A DNA stretch of 44,661 bases from WHTX01 sp038255145 (GTDB lineage: Bacteria > Actinomycetota > Acidimicrobiia > Acidimicrobiales > CAIXPF01). The position numbers and the translations under genes were made by a program. The notes beneath the pieces were generated by a model. The model was given only the letters and a program-made list of their open reading frames with translations. It was not told where the DNA came from and searched no databases. This document shows, one piece after another, positions 15,771-24,637 of the stretch. The stretch lies in the NCBI GenBank assembly GCA_038255145.1, contig JBBSLP010000053.1, positions 1 through 44,661 on the forward strand, in the 5' to 3' direction. The first letter of the stretch is position 1; each line of letters starts with the position of its first letter.

Positions 15771-17226
15771 GTGAACCTGGTCAGGGCCCGTCATCCCCGC
15801 TTCGCCGGACTGACGGCGGGGTCGCCCCCGGCGGCGGCGTTCAAGCTGGCCGACGCCCAGCTCACCGTGGCCCGCCACCAGGGGTTCGCCAGCTGGCCCA
15901 AGCTGCGCGACCACGTCCAGCTGGTCAATCGGCTGACCTGGTCCCCTCACACCCAGCCCGTGGGGGGTGACCTGGCCGACGACGACGCCCGGGCTGACGA
16001 GCTGCTGCGCCTGGCCTGCCTGAACGACGGCGCCGACGGCGCCGACGACGCCGACGACGTCGGCCGCTGGCGGGCCGCGGCCCACCTGTTTGCCGAGCAC
16101 CCCACGCTGTCCGGTCACACCATCCACACCGCCGCCGCCACCGGGGACCTGGCCACGGCCAACGTCATCCTGGCCGCCGACCCCGCCGCCGCCTCGCGCC
16201 AGGGCGGTCCGTTCGGCTGGGAGCCGCTGCTCTACCTGGCCTACTCGCGACTGGACGATCCCCAGCTCGACGGTTCCGCCGGCGTCGGCGCCGGTGACCC
16301 CGTGGGCGTGGCCCGGTTGCTGCTGGCCCGGGGGGCCGATCCCAACGCGGGCTTCCTGTGGGACGGGTTGCCCTCGCCCTTCACCGCCCTGACCGGGGTG
16401 TTCGGTCGGGGTGAGCAGGGCGTTCCCCCCCCCATCGCCACGAGCTCGAGCTGGCCCGGCTGCTGCTCGAGGCCGGGGCCGATGCCAACGACAGCCAGAC
16501 CATCTACGACCGGGGGGCGGGCGACCTCGCCCGCGACGACACCGCGTTCCTCGAGCTCCTCCTCGACCACGGCCTGGGCCGGGGCGACGGCGGCCCGTGG
16601 AAGCGCCGGCTCGGTCCCGCCCACCAGTCACCGACCGAGGTGGCGGCCGAGGCCCTACAGCACGCGGCCGAGGCCGGACTCGTCGGGCGGGTGCGGTTGC
16701 TGCTCGACCGGGGGGTGGACCCCAACAAGGCGGGCACCCACCCGCTCTACGCCGGCCGCCGCCCCTACGAGGGGCGGTCCTGCACGGCAACCTCGAGGTG
16801 GCCGGGTTGCTGGCGGCGGCGGGGGCCGACACCGCCACCGTCGACCCCCTCACCCGTTTCGTGGGCGCGTGCCTGGCCCCGGACCGGGCCGTGGTCGACG
16901 CCCTGCTGGCCGCCGAGCCCGAGCTGCTCGACGGGGCCCGGCAGGGTCGCCCCGACCTGGTGGCGCGGGCGGCCAGGCTGGGCCGACCCGAGGCGGTGCG
17001 CCTGGCCGCGGGCCTCAGCTTCGACGTGAACGCCCGGCACCGCACCACCGCCCTGCACGAGGCCGCCCTGCGGGGCGACCTGGCCACCGTGGCCACCCTC
17101 ATCGAGCTGGGAGCCAATCCTGCCATCGTGGACACGGAGTTCGGGGGCACGGCCCGGGGCTGGGCCGAGCACGGCGGCCAGGCTGCCGTCGTGGCCTACC
17201 TCGACGGGTTGGCCGGCCCCGCCTGA
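15771..17226 (+). pseudogene. ankyrin-repeat protein gene with two single-base frameshifts
   Basis: Ankyrin-type protein gene of about 486 codons. The first part (from GTG 15771) has FKLADAQLTVARHQGFASWPK, typical of the N-terminus of soluble ankyrin proteins, then VARLLLARGADPN. The frame breaks in a run of nine C (16425-16433), where similarity continues in another frame (HRHELELARLLLEAGADAND; GRVRLLLDRGVDPN). It breaks again in a G-run near 16777-16783, after which it reads GNLEVAGLLAAAGAD and TALHEAALRGDLATV to the stop at 17226. Each break equals loss of one base. No stop codons have built up, so the lesions are recent, switchable, or sequencing errors. The frame is open upstream to 15648 with family-like residues but no good start. 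The 3' end overlaps the convergent glycosyltransferase by 31 bp. A degraded second copy is at 42541-43093. Confidence 0.8.
16645..17209 (+). repeat. left copy of the long ankyrin-gene direct repeat
   Basis: This segment aligns by eye along its whole length with 42541-43093, with long identical blocks such as GAGGCCGGACTCGTCGGGCG and GCCCTGCACGAGGCCGCCCT. Both copies read on the plus strand and they lie about 25 kb apart on either side of the glycan locus. Confidence 0.85.
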
Positions 17227-18650
17227 GCGCCACCACCTCCCACTTCCCTGGTCGCCCTCAAGCCGGTGACCAGGGAGTCGAGGGCGTCGACATGGGAGGC
17301 GATGCTGTGACGGGCCACCAGCTCGGCCCCACACGCGGCCAGACGCCGGGCGTAGGGCAGGTCGGTGAGCAGGCGCTGGAGGGCAGCGGCCCATCCAGCC
17401 ACATCACCGGGCTCGACCAGCAGACCGCTGCGGCCGTGGTCCACGAAGGTGTCGAGTCCCCCGACCCGGGAGGCGACGACGGCGGCACCCCGGGCCAGGG
17501 CCTCGCCGGACACCACGCCGAGAGGTTCGGGCCACAGGGATGGCGCCACGACGACGTCGGCCGCGGTGAACAGGCCGTCGACAGCGTCGTAGGAGAGGTG
17601 ACCGAGGTAACGGACCCGCAGGTCGGGGTTGGCGGCTTCGGCCAACCGGGCCCGTTCCAGGCACGAGGCCCAATACGCCTCGTGCTCCACCACGCCGGCG
17701 ATGCACAGCTCGACCGGCCCGGTGCCCGCCGCCGGGCCCCCGGCACCCAGGGCACCGAGCGCACCCAGGGCATCGATGACCACGTCCACGCCCTTCTCCG
17801 GGGTGATGCGCCCCGCGCACACCACCTGGGCCGGTCGGGCCCGGGCGGGGCTGCCGTCCGCCCCGCGACGATCACCGTCCCCAGGACCACCCCGTCGGCG
17901 CTCGGCCGGGGACACGGCGCGGATGGGACGGGGCAGCAGGTGGACGCGGTCGGCGCAGTCGGGCAGATGGGCCCGCATCAGATCCTGCATGTAGCGGCTC
18001 ACCACGACCACGGCGTCGACCTTGGCTGCGGCGGCCAACAGCGTCTGGCGGGCATCGAGTTCGAGCACGCCCAGCGCGCGCCCGGCATGGCGGCGCACGC
18101 AGTCCCCTGCGGCCACCGCTTCCAGGCACCCCTGGCCCAGCCGCCTGGTGCACGGCCCGTCCTGGCGCAGGCGGAGCTCGGTCAGGCAGGTCAGGTAGTG
18201 GTCGTGGACATACCACAGCAGCACGGGCCGGGGCCGCAGGCGGTCGAGGGCGTCGACGAGCCCAGCGTCGAAGAGGTTGTGCAGGTAGACGACCTGGGGT
18301 CTGAGCTCATGGACCAGGGCGGCCAGGGCCTCGTCGGTGCCCGGTGCCCCCTCCCGGCGAGCCAGGCCCTCGATCAGGTGGGTCGAGGCCAATCCCTCGG
18401 GCAGGTCGGTGCCGTGGGAGCCGCAGGCCAGGTGGGACAGGACCCGACGACGGCGCAGCTCGGCGCCCAGCACGGACAGGTATTCCTCGGTCCCCCCGAA
18501 GCGTCCGCCCTTCTCGTTGACGTGGAGCAGGGAACGGAAAGCCGGCGTCGAGGCCGACGGGGGCGCGATGACGGGGCGACGTAGGAGTGGCTCGCGCGGT
18601 TCGGTCAGGATGACCTTCTGCTCCGGGGCAGGACCAGGCCCCGCCGACAT
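17196..18650 (-). CDS. GT4-family glycosyltransferase
   Basis: Product of 484 aa with the two-domain GT-B fold of family 4. The N-terminal acceptor side has LHVNEKGGRFGGTEEYL near residue 42. The C-terminal nucleotide-sugar side has VVCAGRITPEKGVDVVIDAL near 270 and the E-x7-E motif in WPEPLGVVSGEALARG near 378. There is no membrane segment; such enzymes work at the inner membrane face. A low-complexity stretch (RRGGPGDGDRRGADGS) separates the domains. A Cys-bearing region near residues 160-180 (LTCLTEL...CTRRLGQGCLEA...CVRR) resembles metal-binding insertions seen in some GT4 enzymes. The start is ATG 18650. Donor and acceptor are unknown. It is the leftmost gene of the glycan locus and converges with the ankyrin gene. 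Confidence 0.88.
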   Translation of the reverse strand: MSAGPGPAPEQKVILTEPREPLLRRPVIAPPSASTPAFRSLLHVNEKGGRFGGTEEYLSVLGAELRRRRVLSHLACGSHGTDLPEGLASTHLIEGLARREGAPGTDEALAALVHELRPQVVYLHNLFDAGLVDALDRLRPRPVLLWYVHDHYLTCLTELRLRQDGPCTRRLGQGCLEAVAAGDCVRRHAGRALGVLELDARQTLLAAAAKVDAVVVVSRYMQDLMRAHLPDCADRVHLLPRPIRAVSPAERRRGGPGDGDRRGADGSPARARPAQVVCAGRITPEKGVDVVIDALGALGALGAGGPAAGTGPVELCIAGVVEHEAYWASCLERARLAEAANPDLRVRYLGHLSYDAVDGLFTAADVVVAPSLWPEPLGVVSGEALARGAAVVASRVGGLDTFVDHGRSGLLVEPGDVAGWAAALQRLLTDLPYARRLAACGAELVARHSIASHVDALDSLVTGLRATREVGGGGAQAGPANPSR

Positions 18651-18866
18651 CGCCTCTGATCCTGACAGATGTGCTCCCCCTGGGCGAGGCCGACGGGGCC
18701 CTACTACCGGGGTCTACCGCCCCCCGGGTCTGGGCCCGCTCCTCTGGGCGGAGCCGGCGCCAGTGGGCCGGCGCCGTCCGAGCACGGGACCACGCCGGTA
18801 CCCTGGGCGGGCGCGGCAGACGGCGGCTCGGGCCCTCACAGGCAGCCCCTCGGAAGGCGGAACATC

Positions 18867-20174
18867 ATGTCCACGGCTCTCGCTCTTGGCGCGCGCTCGA
18901 TCAGGTGGAGGTCGGCTGCCGGTGTCGGCGCCCTCGTCGGCCTGCTTGCCGCCGGCTGCTCCAGTGGTTCCGTGGCCGAGCCGGACACCACCTCCTCGGT
19001 CTCCCCGGCCGCAACGGTGGGCACGGTCACCGGGGCGACCTCGCAGTTCCAGCCGCCAAGCGCTGCGCTCGCCATGGCCGAGACCGGGGCCCCGCCGGCG
19101 GCGAGTGCCCGGGTGACCGACTTCGGCGCCAAGACCGATGGTTCCGTGGACGTAGCCGCGGCGCTGCAGGCGGCCATGGACAGTCTCCCGCCGACGGGTG
19201 GGGAGGTCGTGTTCCCAGCGGGTCGGTACCGCCAAGACGAAGTCATCATCGTGGACCGGCCCGGGGTGCAGCTTCGGGGCGAGCCGGGTGCCACCCTCGT
19301 GGCCACGTCGGCGGAGCGGGTGGCCGTCCTGCTCCGGGCTGACGACACCGCGCTCAGCACCTTCGAGCTGCAGGCCCCCCAGGCGCTCCAGCGCAAGGAT
19401 GCACTCGAGAGCCACCGCGTCGTCATCGACGGCGCCGCTCGCGTCCGGGTGGCGGACAACGTCATCGATGGCAGCCCCGCGACCGGGGTGTTCGTCTTCG
19501 GGGCCACGGACTACCTCGTGACCGGCAACGAGGTCCGGAACACCCTCGCCGACGGCATCCACAGCACCTTCGGCGCCCGGCGGGGTGCCGTGCTGGGGAA
19601 CGTGGTCGAGCACCCAGGCGACGACTGCGTCGCCGTCGTCAGCTACCTGGCCGATGGTGCCGTCGTCAGCAACGTCCTCGAGGAGGGCAACACCTGCCGT
19701 GACAGCTACCACGCCCGGGGGTTCAGCGTGGTGGGAGGCCAGGGCATCGTGATCCGCCGGAACACGATCGACTCGACGAGGGCAGCCGGCGTCTACCTGG
19801 CCAGCGAGGACAGCTACGACACCTACGCCGCACACGACGTACAGGTGGTGGACAACGTGATCAGTCGAGCCAACACCGACCCCTCCATCGACCACGCAGC
19901 GATATTCAGCATCGGCCGCAACGGCGCCGCCGACACTGGGGGCACGTCCACGAGCCTGGCCAACGAGGACATCCGACTCTCGGGCAACACCATCACTGAT
20001 GCCCCGGCGAGCAGCTCGTTCATCCGGTTCGCCAACCGCTTCCACACCCGCATCAGCATCGTCGGCCAATCCCTCGAGGGGGACCCGTCCAAGACAGCCC
20101 TGGACGTGGCCAGCGTGGCCCGAGACCAAGTCGAGGCGACGGACAACACCTTCAACGGACGCCCCTTTGCCTGA
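18867..20174 (+). CDS. right-handed beta-helix lipoprotein, pectate-lyase-3/GH28-like
   Basis: Product of 435 aa. The start is ATG 18867 (GGAAGGCGG just upstream), which gives a signal peptide ending in GLLAAGC, so Cys31 is a likely lipid site and the protein an exported lipoprotein. The mature part begins with the pectate-lyase-3 signature VTDFGAKTDGSVDVAAALQ, then beta-helix coils. Seen: TLADGIH, then HPGDDCVAVVSY and ARGFSVVGG, which recall the D / GDD / GHG order of GH28 polygalacturonases but without an obvious catalytic His. It is strikingly similar to the first half of the protein encoded at 39748-42228. The likely role is cutting, epimerising or binding the locus's own glycan outside the cell (inference). 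TACCCT at 18799-18804 may be its -10. Confidence 0.85.
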   Translation: MSTALALGARSIRWRSAAGVGALVGLLAAGCSSGSVAEPDTTSSVSPAATVGTVTGATSQFQPPSAALAMAETGAPPAASARVTDFGAKTDGSVDVAAALQAAMDSLPPTGGEVVFPAGRYRQDEVIIVDRPGVQLRGEPGATLVATSAERVAVLLRADDTALSTFELQAPQALQRKDALESHRVVIDGAARVRVADNVIDGSPATGVFVFGATDYLVTGNEVRNTLADGIHSTFGARRGAVLGNVVEHPGDDCVAVVSYLADGAVVSNVLEEGNTCRDSYHARGFSVVGGQGIVIRRNTIDSTRAAGVYLASEDSYDTYAAHDVQVVDNVISRANTDPSIDHAAIFSIGRNGAADTGGTSTSLANEDIRLSGNTITDAPASSSFIRFANRFHTRISIVGQSLEGDPSKTALDVASVARDQVEATDNTFNGRPFA

Positions 20175-20346
20175 TGGTGGCTCCGACCACACGGCACTCG
20201 AACGCCACGTGCGCAGGTACGCTTACATCGAGTGATATTCGCACGGCGGCCGTCGTTCCGGCAGGGCTGTGACCTGGCGACCTAGCGCCCGAGCCAGGGC
20301 ATCACGGAGCAACCCCCGTCACGATCCACGAGGCTGGAGCACACGC

Positions 20347-21507
20347 TTGCGATTCCTGTTCCTCAGCCACACCAACTTCGGCTCCACGTTCGTGGTCGGT
20401 AGCCACCACCTGGCCAGAGAGCTCGGAGCTCGTGGTCACCACGTGTGCCACGTGTCTGCAGCCGTGGACGTCCGCCACCTGGCCTACCTCGCCCGCCGGA
20501 GCTTCTACACCCGCCTGGCCCACATCCGGCCCACGGTCGTCGCCCCCAACGTCGTCTCCTACGTACCGCCGGCGCTGCTGCCCATGACGCCTCGCATCGT
20601 CGACCGGCTCGAGCCCCGGCTGCGACCGCACCGGACCATCGTGCCGCCGCTGCACCGGACGTTGCGCCGCGCCGGGTTCCCCTCCTGCGACGCCGTGGTC
20701 ATCGACCACCCCGTCCTCGCCTCGGCGGCCGAGCTGTTCCCCGAGGCGACCGTCGTCTACCGACCGACCGACGTGTACGTCGATCTGCGTGGCGATCCTC
20801 ACTACGCAGCGGTGGAACGCCGAGCGCTGCGGCGGGCCCACCTCGTGGTGGCCACCTCCTCCGTGGTCGCACACCACATCGAGGCCTACGAGGAGGCCCG
20901 GCAGCTGCCCATCAGGGTGTGCCCCAACGGCGTCCAGTTCGGACACTTCTCCTCGCCGGTGCCCGAGGCCGCCGAGTTGGTCGGCCTGGACCACCCCCGG
21001 TTGATCTACGTCGGTGCGATCGACGCTCGGCTCGATGTCGCCGCCCTCGACGACCTGGCCCGAGCACGCCCGGGCTGGAGCCTGGTCATCGTCGGTGCCG
21101 GACCGTCGGACCTGTCGTGCCTGCGCCGTCGACCGAACGTGCACGTGCTCGGCACGGTGCCCTACGACCGGTTGCCGGCGCTGCTCCAGCATGCGGACCT
21201 TGGCCTACTGCCGCTGTCGGACCACCCGGGCAACGACGGGCGGAGCCCCATGAAGCTGTACGAGTACCTTGCGGCCGGCCTACCCGTGGTCTGCCGGAAC
21301 ACCATGGGGATGGCTGATGTGCGTACGCCAGGGGTGGCGCGCTACAGCTCGGCCAACGAGATGGTGGCCGTCACCGAGCGTCTGCTGGGCACCAGGCCTG
21401 ACCGGCCGTCGCTGCAAGCGGTGGCCAGCACGCACGACTGGGGGGTGGCCAGCGAGTCCCTCGTGGCCGAGGTGGTGGATCGGAGGCGTCGCCGGGTGCA
21501 CGCCTGA
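20347..21507 (+). CDS. GT4-like glycosyltransferase
   Basis: Product of about 386 aa with a GT-B fold. It begins LRFLFLSHTNFGSTFVVGSHHLARELGARGH (typical acceptor domain) and has the C-terminal signature SPMKLYEYLAAGLPVVCRN near residue 300, as in TuaH-like glycosyltransferases. I chose TTG 20347 because GGAG lies 7 nt upstream and the family-like sequence begins there; GTG 20269 would add 26 Arg-rich residues of no family character. It is transcribed in the same direction as the beta-helix lipoprotein 170 bp upstream and converges with the HAD gene 4 bp downstream. Confidence 0.85.
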   Translation: MRFLFLSHTNFGSTFVVGSHHLARELGARGHHVCHVSAAVDVRHLAYLARRSFYTRLAHIRPTVVAPNVVSYVPPALLPMTPRIVDRLEPRLRPHRTIVPPLHRTLRRAGFPSCDAVVIDHPVLASAAELFPEATVVYRPTDVYVDLRGDPHYAAVERRALRRAHLVVATSSVVAHHIEAYEEARQLPIRVCPNGVQFGHFSSPVPEAAELVGLDHPRLIYVGAIDARLDVAALDDLARARPGWSLVIVGAGPSDLSCLRRRPNVHVLGTVPYDRLPALLQHADLGLLPLSDHPGNDGRSPMKLYEYLAAGLPVVCRNTMGMADVRTPGVARYSSANEMVAVTERLLGTRPDRPSLQAVASTHDWGVASESLVAEVVDRRRRRVHA

Positions 21508-21511
21508 CCAG

Positions 21512-23539
21512 TCAGGGTCCGCGCCGCAGCGCGACCTCGCTGCGCAACCGGGCGGCGATCTTGGGCACCCGCCGGGCCTGGATCTGAGCCACGGCGAAGC
21601 CCCGCTGGGCCGCTCGCAGTGGCGGTGAGCTGGCCGCAGCGGTGCCGGCCCGCCACAGGCTGCGCGGTCGCCACGCCACGCCCTCGGCCCGCAGTCCTGC
21701 GGCAATGGCCCGGAGACGGAGCGGGGGCGCCAGCGGGACGTGGTCGTGGCCGTCGTAGTGCTCACTCCAGGGCAGCTGACCCCAGGCCAGCGCCTCGGTC
21801 ACGCCAGGCCGCCTCCAGAAGGCCAGAAGCTGGCGCCACACCACCGAGGCCAGATCAAGCCCGTCCTCGACGGGGCCGCCCTCCAGCAGGGCCACGATGC
21901 CCATCGAGACGGTGTCTCGATAGTCAGCCAGCACCGCCTGGACAGCGGCGGCGTCGACGGCCTCCACCAGCTGGGCCTCGACCCGGCCGCCGACGACCTC
22001 ATACCCACGGGTGTAAGGCTGGGAGCTCTTCGTGAACGACTCGATCATGACGATGTCGCTGTTCCTCACCCGTTGCACGCCCCTGTGCCGACTCTCGTCA
22101 AAGAGCCATGCGCGCGAGCGGTCGTGCAGGTCGGGGCCCATGAGCGACCGGGCGTCCTCCAAGAGGGCCACGAACAGGTGGGCCGCCGGCAACGGCCTGT
22201 CGGCGCTGCGGAGAACCTCCTCGAGGGAGCGGTTGATCCGACCCCGCCAGCCGACGTCGACGATGCCCACGCGCCCAGGCGCAGTCACGCCTTCCTGGTC
22301 CAGGTAACGGAGCATGAGCGCGTGCTGCTCGTTGGCCGTGCGTGTCAACTGATCGGCCAGGGGGCCCACGGCCAGCAGCTCGTAGAGCTCCCGCTGCTCG
22401 TCTGCGGACAGGTGGCGATCGGCTTGCCACGGTGCCAGGAGCGGCGAACCGCAGCAGCGGTAGGCGGCTTCGGGGGTGAGGCCGAGGCGAGCCAGCTTCA
22501 GCCGGGCCGACACGACCCGCTGGTCGCGGTCGTCGTGCAGCCACTCGTCCCTGTTCCTTCCCAACGGGGCCGCGGTGCTGGGGAGGTTCCACGCCAGGCG
22601 CGAGCCCCGAAGGTAATGGCACGACGTGACCGCTCTCGCGCTGGCAGCGAGAGGGGCGGCAACGTCGAGGAGGACCTCGCCGTCTCGGGACAGGAAGTAC
22701 AGGCGGTCGAGCTCGAGTAGCCGGGCCTGGCGCACGACCCACGCCCCGAAGCCGACCAGGAGGGGGAGCCCGACGCCGGCGGCCAGCGCGGCCAACGCCG
22801 GGTCCGCACCCCGGTGCACGGCGTCCAAGCGGGCCAGGCGGCTCGCTCCGGCCAGACGCGAGCTGACCCCATCGGTGTCAGATGCGCTGCGCTCGAGGAG
22901 CTCCTCGTGCACGTTGAGCGAACCACGGGCGTCGTGGTGGGCCCGCCAGCCATGACGGCGAGCTTGGACGACGTCGCTGTGGCGGTTGTCGCCGACGTGC
23001 TCGATGTCCTCAGGTCGCTCGCCGAGCTCCGCGGCAACGACGTCGAAGAGCCCACCCCCGTGCTTGTCGGCACCGCGGTCGGCCGAGCCGAACAGTTGGT
23101 CACCCGGCTCCAGCAGGTGGTGGTGAGCCAGCAGTTCGCGCAGGAACGCCTCAGGCAGGGGGGTGTCGGAGACGAAGACGACCCCCCGCCCGGTGCGGCG
23201 GCGAGCGGTCGCGAGCCTTTCCACGGCACCGGGTACCGGTCGACAGACCTCGCGCTCGACACCGAGCTCGGCGTCGACCAGCGCCTTGGCCGCCACGGGC
23301 ACGAGGCCCAGGCGCACCACGACCTCCGCCGCTACGATGGCCAGGGGTGCGGGGTGCCCCCAGCGTGCACCGAGGTCGTGGTCGGCGTGCTGGCGCGCGG
23401 CGGCGTACGCCGCCGGCGACACCGTGATGACCCCCGCGGCGCACAGGTGCTGACCGGTGAGGTGGTGCACCCGGTCGGGGGCACCGACGAGCCGGGTCAG
23501 GACGGTGTCGAAGATGTCGAAGGACATGACTCGTGTCAC
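21512..23539 (-). CDS. HAD-superfamily protein (COG5610-like) of a glycan locus
   Basis: Product of 675 aa. The N-terminal 210 residues form a HAD domain: MSFDIFDTVLTR (nucleophile Asp8; the +2 residue is Phe rather than the acid/base Asp of phosphatases), VVFVSDTPL near 125, and EHVGDNRHSDV near 185. The remaining roughly 450 residues are a second, poorly known part that includes YFLSRDGEVLLD near 285 and VGIVDVGWRGRINRSLEEVL near 425. Such proteins are often found inside polysaccharide clusters, and their reaction is unclear. The start is GTG 23539 (AGGAG 5 nt upstream); ATG 23527 is possible. It is the last gene of the leftward run AKR - flippase - GT2 - GT4 - HAD, 36 bp after the GT4 gene. 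Confidence 0.8.
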   Translation of the reverse strand: MTRVMSFDIFDTVLTRLVGAPDRVHHLTGQHLCAAGVITVSPAAYAAARQHADHDLGARWGHPAPLAIVAAEVVVRLGLVPVAAKALVDAELGVEREVCRPVPGAVERLATARRRTGRGVVFVSDTPLPEAFLRELLAHHHLLEPGDQLFGSADRGADKHGGGLFDVVAAELGERPEDIEHVGDNRHSDVVQARRHGWRAHHDARGSLNVHEELLERSASDTDGVSSRLAGASRLARLDAVHRGADPALAALAAGVGLPLLVGFGAWVVRQARLLELDRLYFLSRDGEVLLDVAAPLAASARAVTSCHYLRGSRLAWNLPSTAAPLGRNRDEWLHDDRDQRVVSARLKLARLGLTPEAAYRCCGSPLLAPWQADRHLSADEQRELYELLAVGPLADQLTRTANEQHALMLRYLDQEGVTAPGRVGIVDVGWRGRINRSLEEVLRSADRPLPAAHLFVALLEDARSLMGPDLHDRSRAWLFDESRHRGVQRVRNSDIVMIESFTKSSQPYTRGYEVVGGRVEAQLVEAVDAAAVQAVLADYRDTVSMGIVALLEGGPVEDGLDLASVVWRQLLAFWRRPGVTEALAWGQLPWSEHYDGHDHVPLAPPLRLRAIAAGLRAEGVAWRPRSLWRAGTAAASSPPLRAAQRGFAVAQIQARRVPKIAARLRSEVALRRGP

Positions 23540-23575
23540 GTCAGCTCCTGGTGGTCGGGTTGCTCGGTGATCGCT

Positions 23576-24637
23576 TCAGCCAGAGAGGTCGAGGTAGAGC
23601 CGCTCGAGCCGGTCGACGTGGGCATCGATGCTGAGCAGCCCCCGCTGGCGGCGGCGCAGCGCTGAGCTGTAGGCGGCGCGACAGGCTCCGTCCCCAGCCA
23701 GCCGGACGAGGTGGGCGGCGGCCGCCTCATCGTCCCCCGGCGGGAACAGCGCGGCACCGGGCACCCGACCGACGGTCTCCTCGTGGCCGCCCGATCCGGC
23801 GGCCACCACGGGGGTGCCGACGGCCATGGCCTCGAGCACGGTCAGTCCGCACGGCTCGGCCGGTGCCGGCGCGAACAGGATCGAGGACATCCGCAATGCC
23901 GCGGTGGGGTCGTCGAGCCAACCGAGGAAGGTGCAGCTGCCCGTGATGCCCAGCTCCCCCGCCAGGCGCTCCAGGGCCGCCCGCTCGGGGCCTTCACCGG
24001 CAATCTCCATCCGCCAGCCCTGACCGGCCAGGCCCGAGGAGGCCCAGGCGCGAAGCGCCGTGGCTGTGTCCTTCTCCGGTGCCAACCGCTGGGCGATGAG
24101 CACGACGGGACGCCGGGCGCACGTGACGGGCTCCTCGTTGCGGACACCGTTGAGCAGCACCACGTCCGCCGGGACGTCCAGCTGGTCCGACACGAAGCCG
24201 CTGACGGCGATCTCACAGGCCAGGAGGGCACGCAGAGGTCGGGCAGCGCGCTTCGCCGCGGCCGAGTAGCCCCGGGGGGCGGTGATGTGGCGGGTCGAGA
24301 CGCGCCGACCGCCGGTCAACGGAGCGGCGGCGAGCGACGCGAAGTCCGCTCTGGTGATGTGGCTGTGGACGATGTCGCGCCGGCCGCCGCGGGCCAGGAC
24401 GGAGACGACGTTGGAAAGCGAGGCACCGGGGTACCAGCGCACCGATCCGGGGAGCAACCGTTGCATGGCGCTGGCCTGGCCGCCGACGACCACCACATCA
24501 TGGCCTCGCCGAGCCAGTTCGCCGCCCACCTCGACGACGTAGCGCTCGGGTCCGGCGAACTGCTCCGTCGCCACGACCTGCGTGATGCGCAACCGGCGTG
24601 GCCGCCGGCTCCCCGCCAACCCGCGCCCGTCGCTCAC
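23576..24637 (-). CDS. GT4-family glycosyltransferase
   Basis: Product of 353 aa with a GT-B fold. The acceptor side starts RITQVVATEQFAGPERYVVEVGGELARRGHDV. The donor side has VLIAQRLAPEKDTATALRAW near 180 and the E-x7-E motif in AEPCGLTVLEAMAVGTPVVAAG near 262. GTG 24637 overlaps the stop of the upstream GT2 gene as GTGA; GTG 24640 is an equally readable start. Cytoplasmic, inner-membrane-associated transfer of one sugar of the repeat unit is inferred. Confidence 0.88.
   Translation of the reverse strand: MSDGRGLAGSRRPRRLRITQVVATEQFAGPERYVVEVGGELARRGHDVVVVGGQASAMQRLLPGSVRWYPGASLSNVVSVLARGGRRDIVHSHITRADFASLAAAPLTGGRRVSTRHITAPRGYSAAAKRAARPLRALLACEIAVSGFVSDQLDVPADVVLLNGVRNEEPVTCARRPVVLIAQRLAPEKDTATALRAWASSGLAGQGWRMEIAGEGPERAALERLAGELGITGSCTFLGWLDDPTAALRMSSILFAPAPAEPCGLTVLEAMAVGTPVVAAGSGGHEETVGRVPGAALFPPGDDEAAAAHLVRLAGDGACRAAYSSALRRRQRGLLSIDAHVDRLERLYLDLSG

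Noticed and set aside
15639..17150. 503-codon minus-strand frame over the ankyrin gene
   Set aside because: Low-complexity product; the plus strand has clear ankyrin sequence in all three pieces.
18714..20192. 492-codon minus-strand frame opposite the beta-helix lipoprotein
   Set aside because: Product has no fold-like pattern; the plus strand has a signal peptide, lipobox and a clear paralogue elsewhere in the window.
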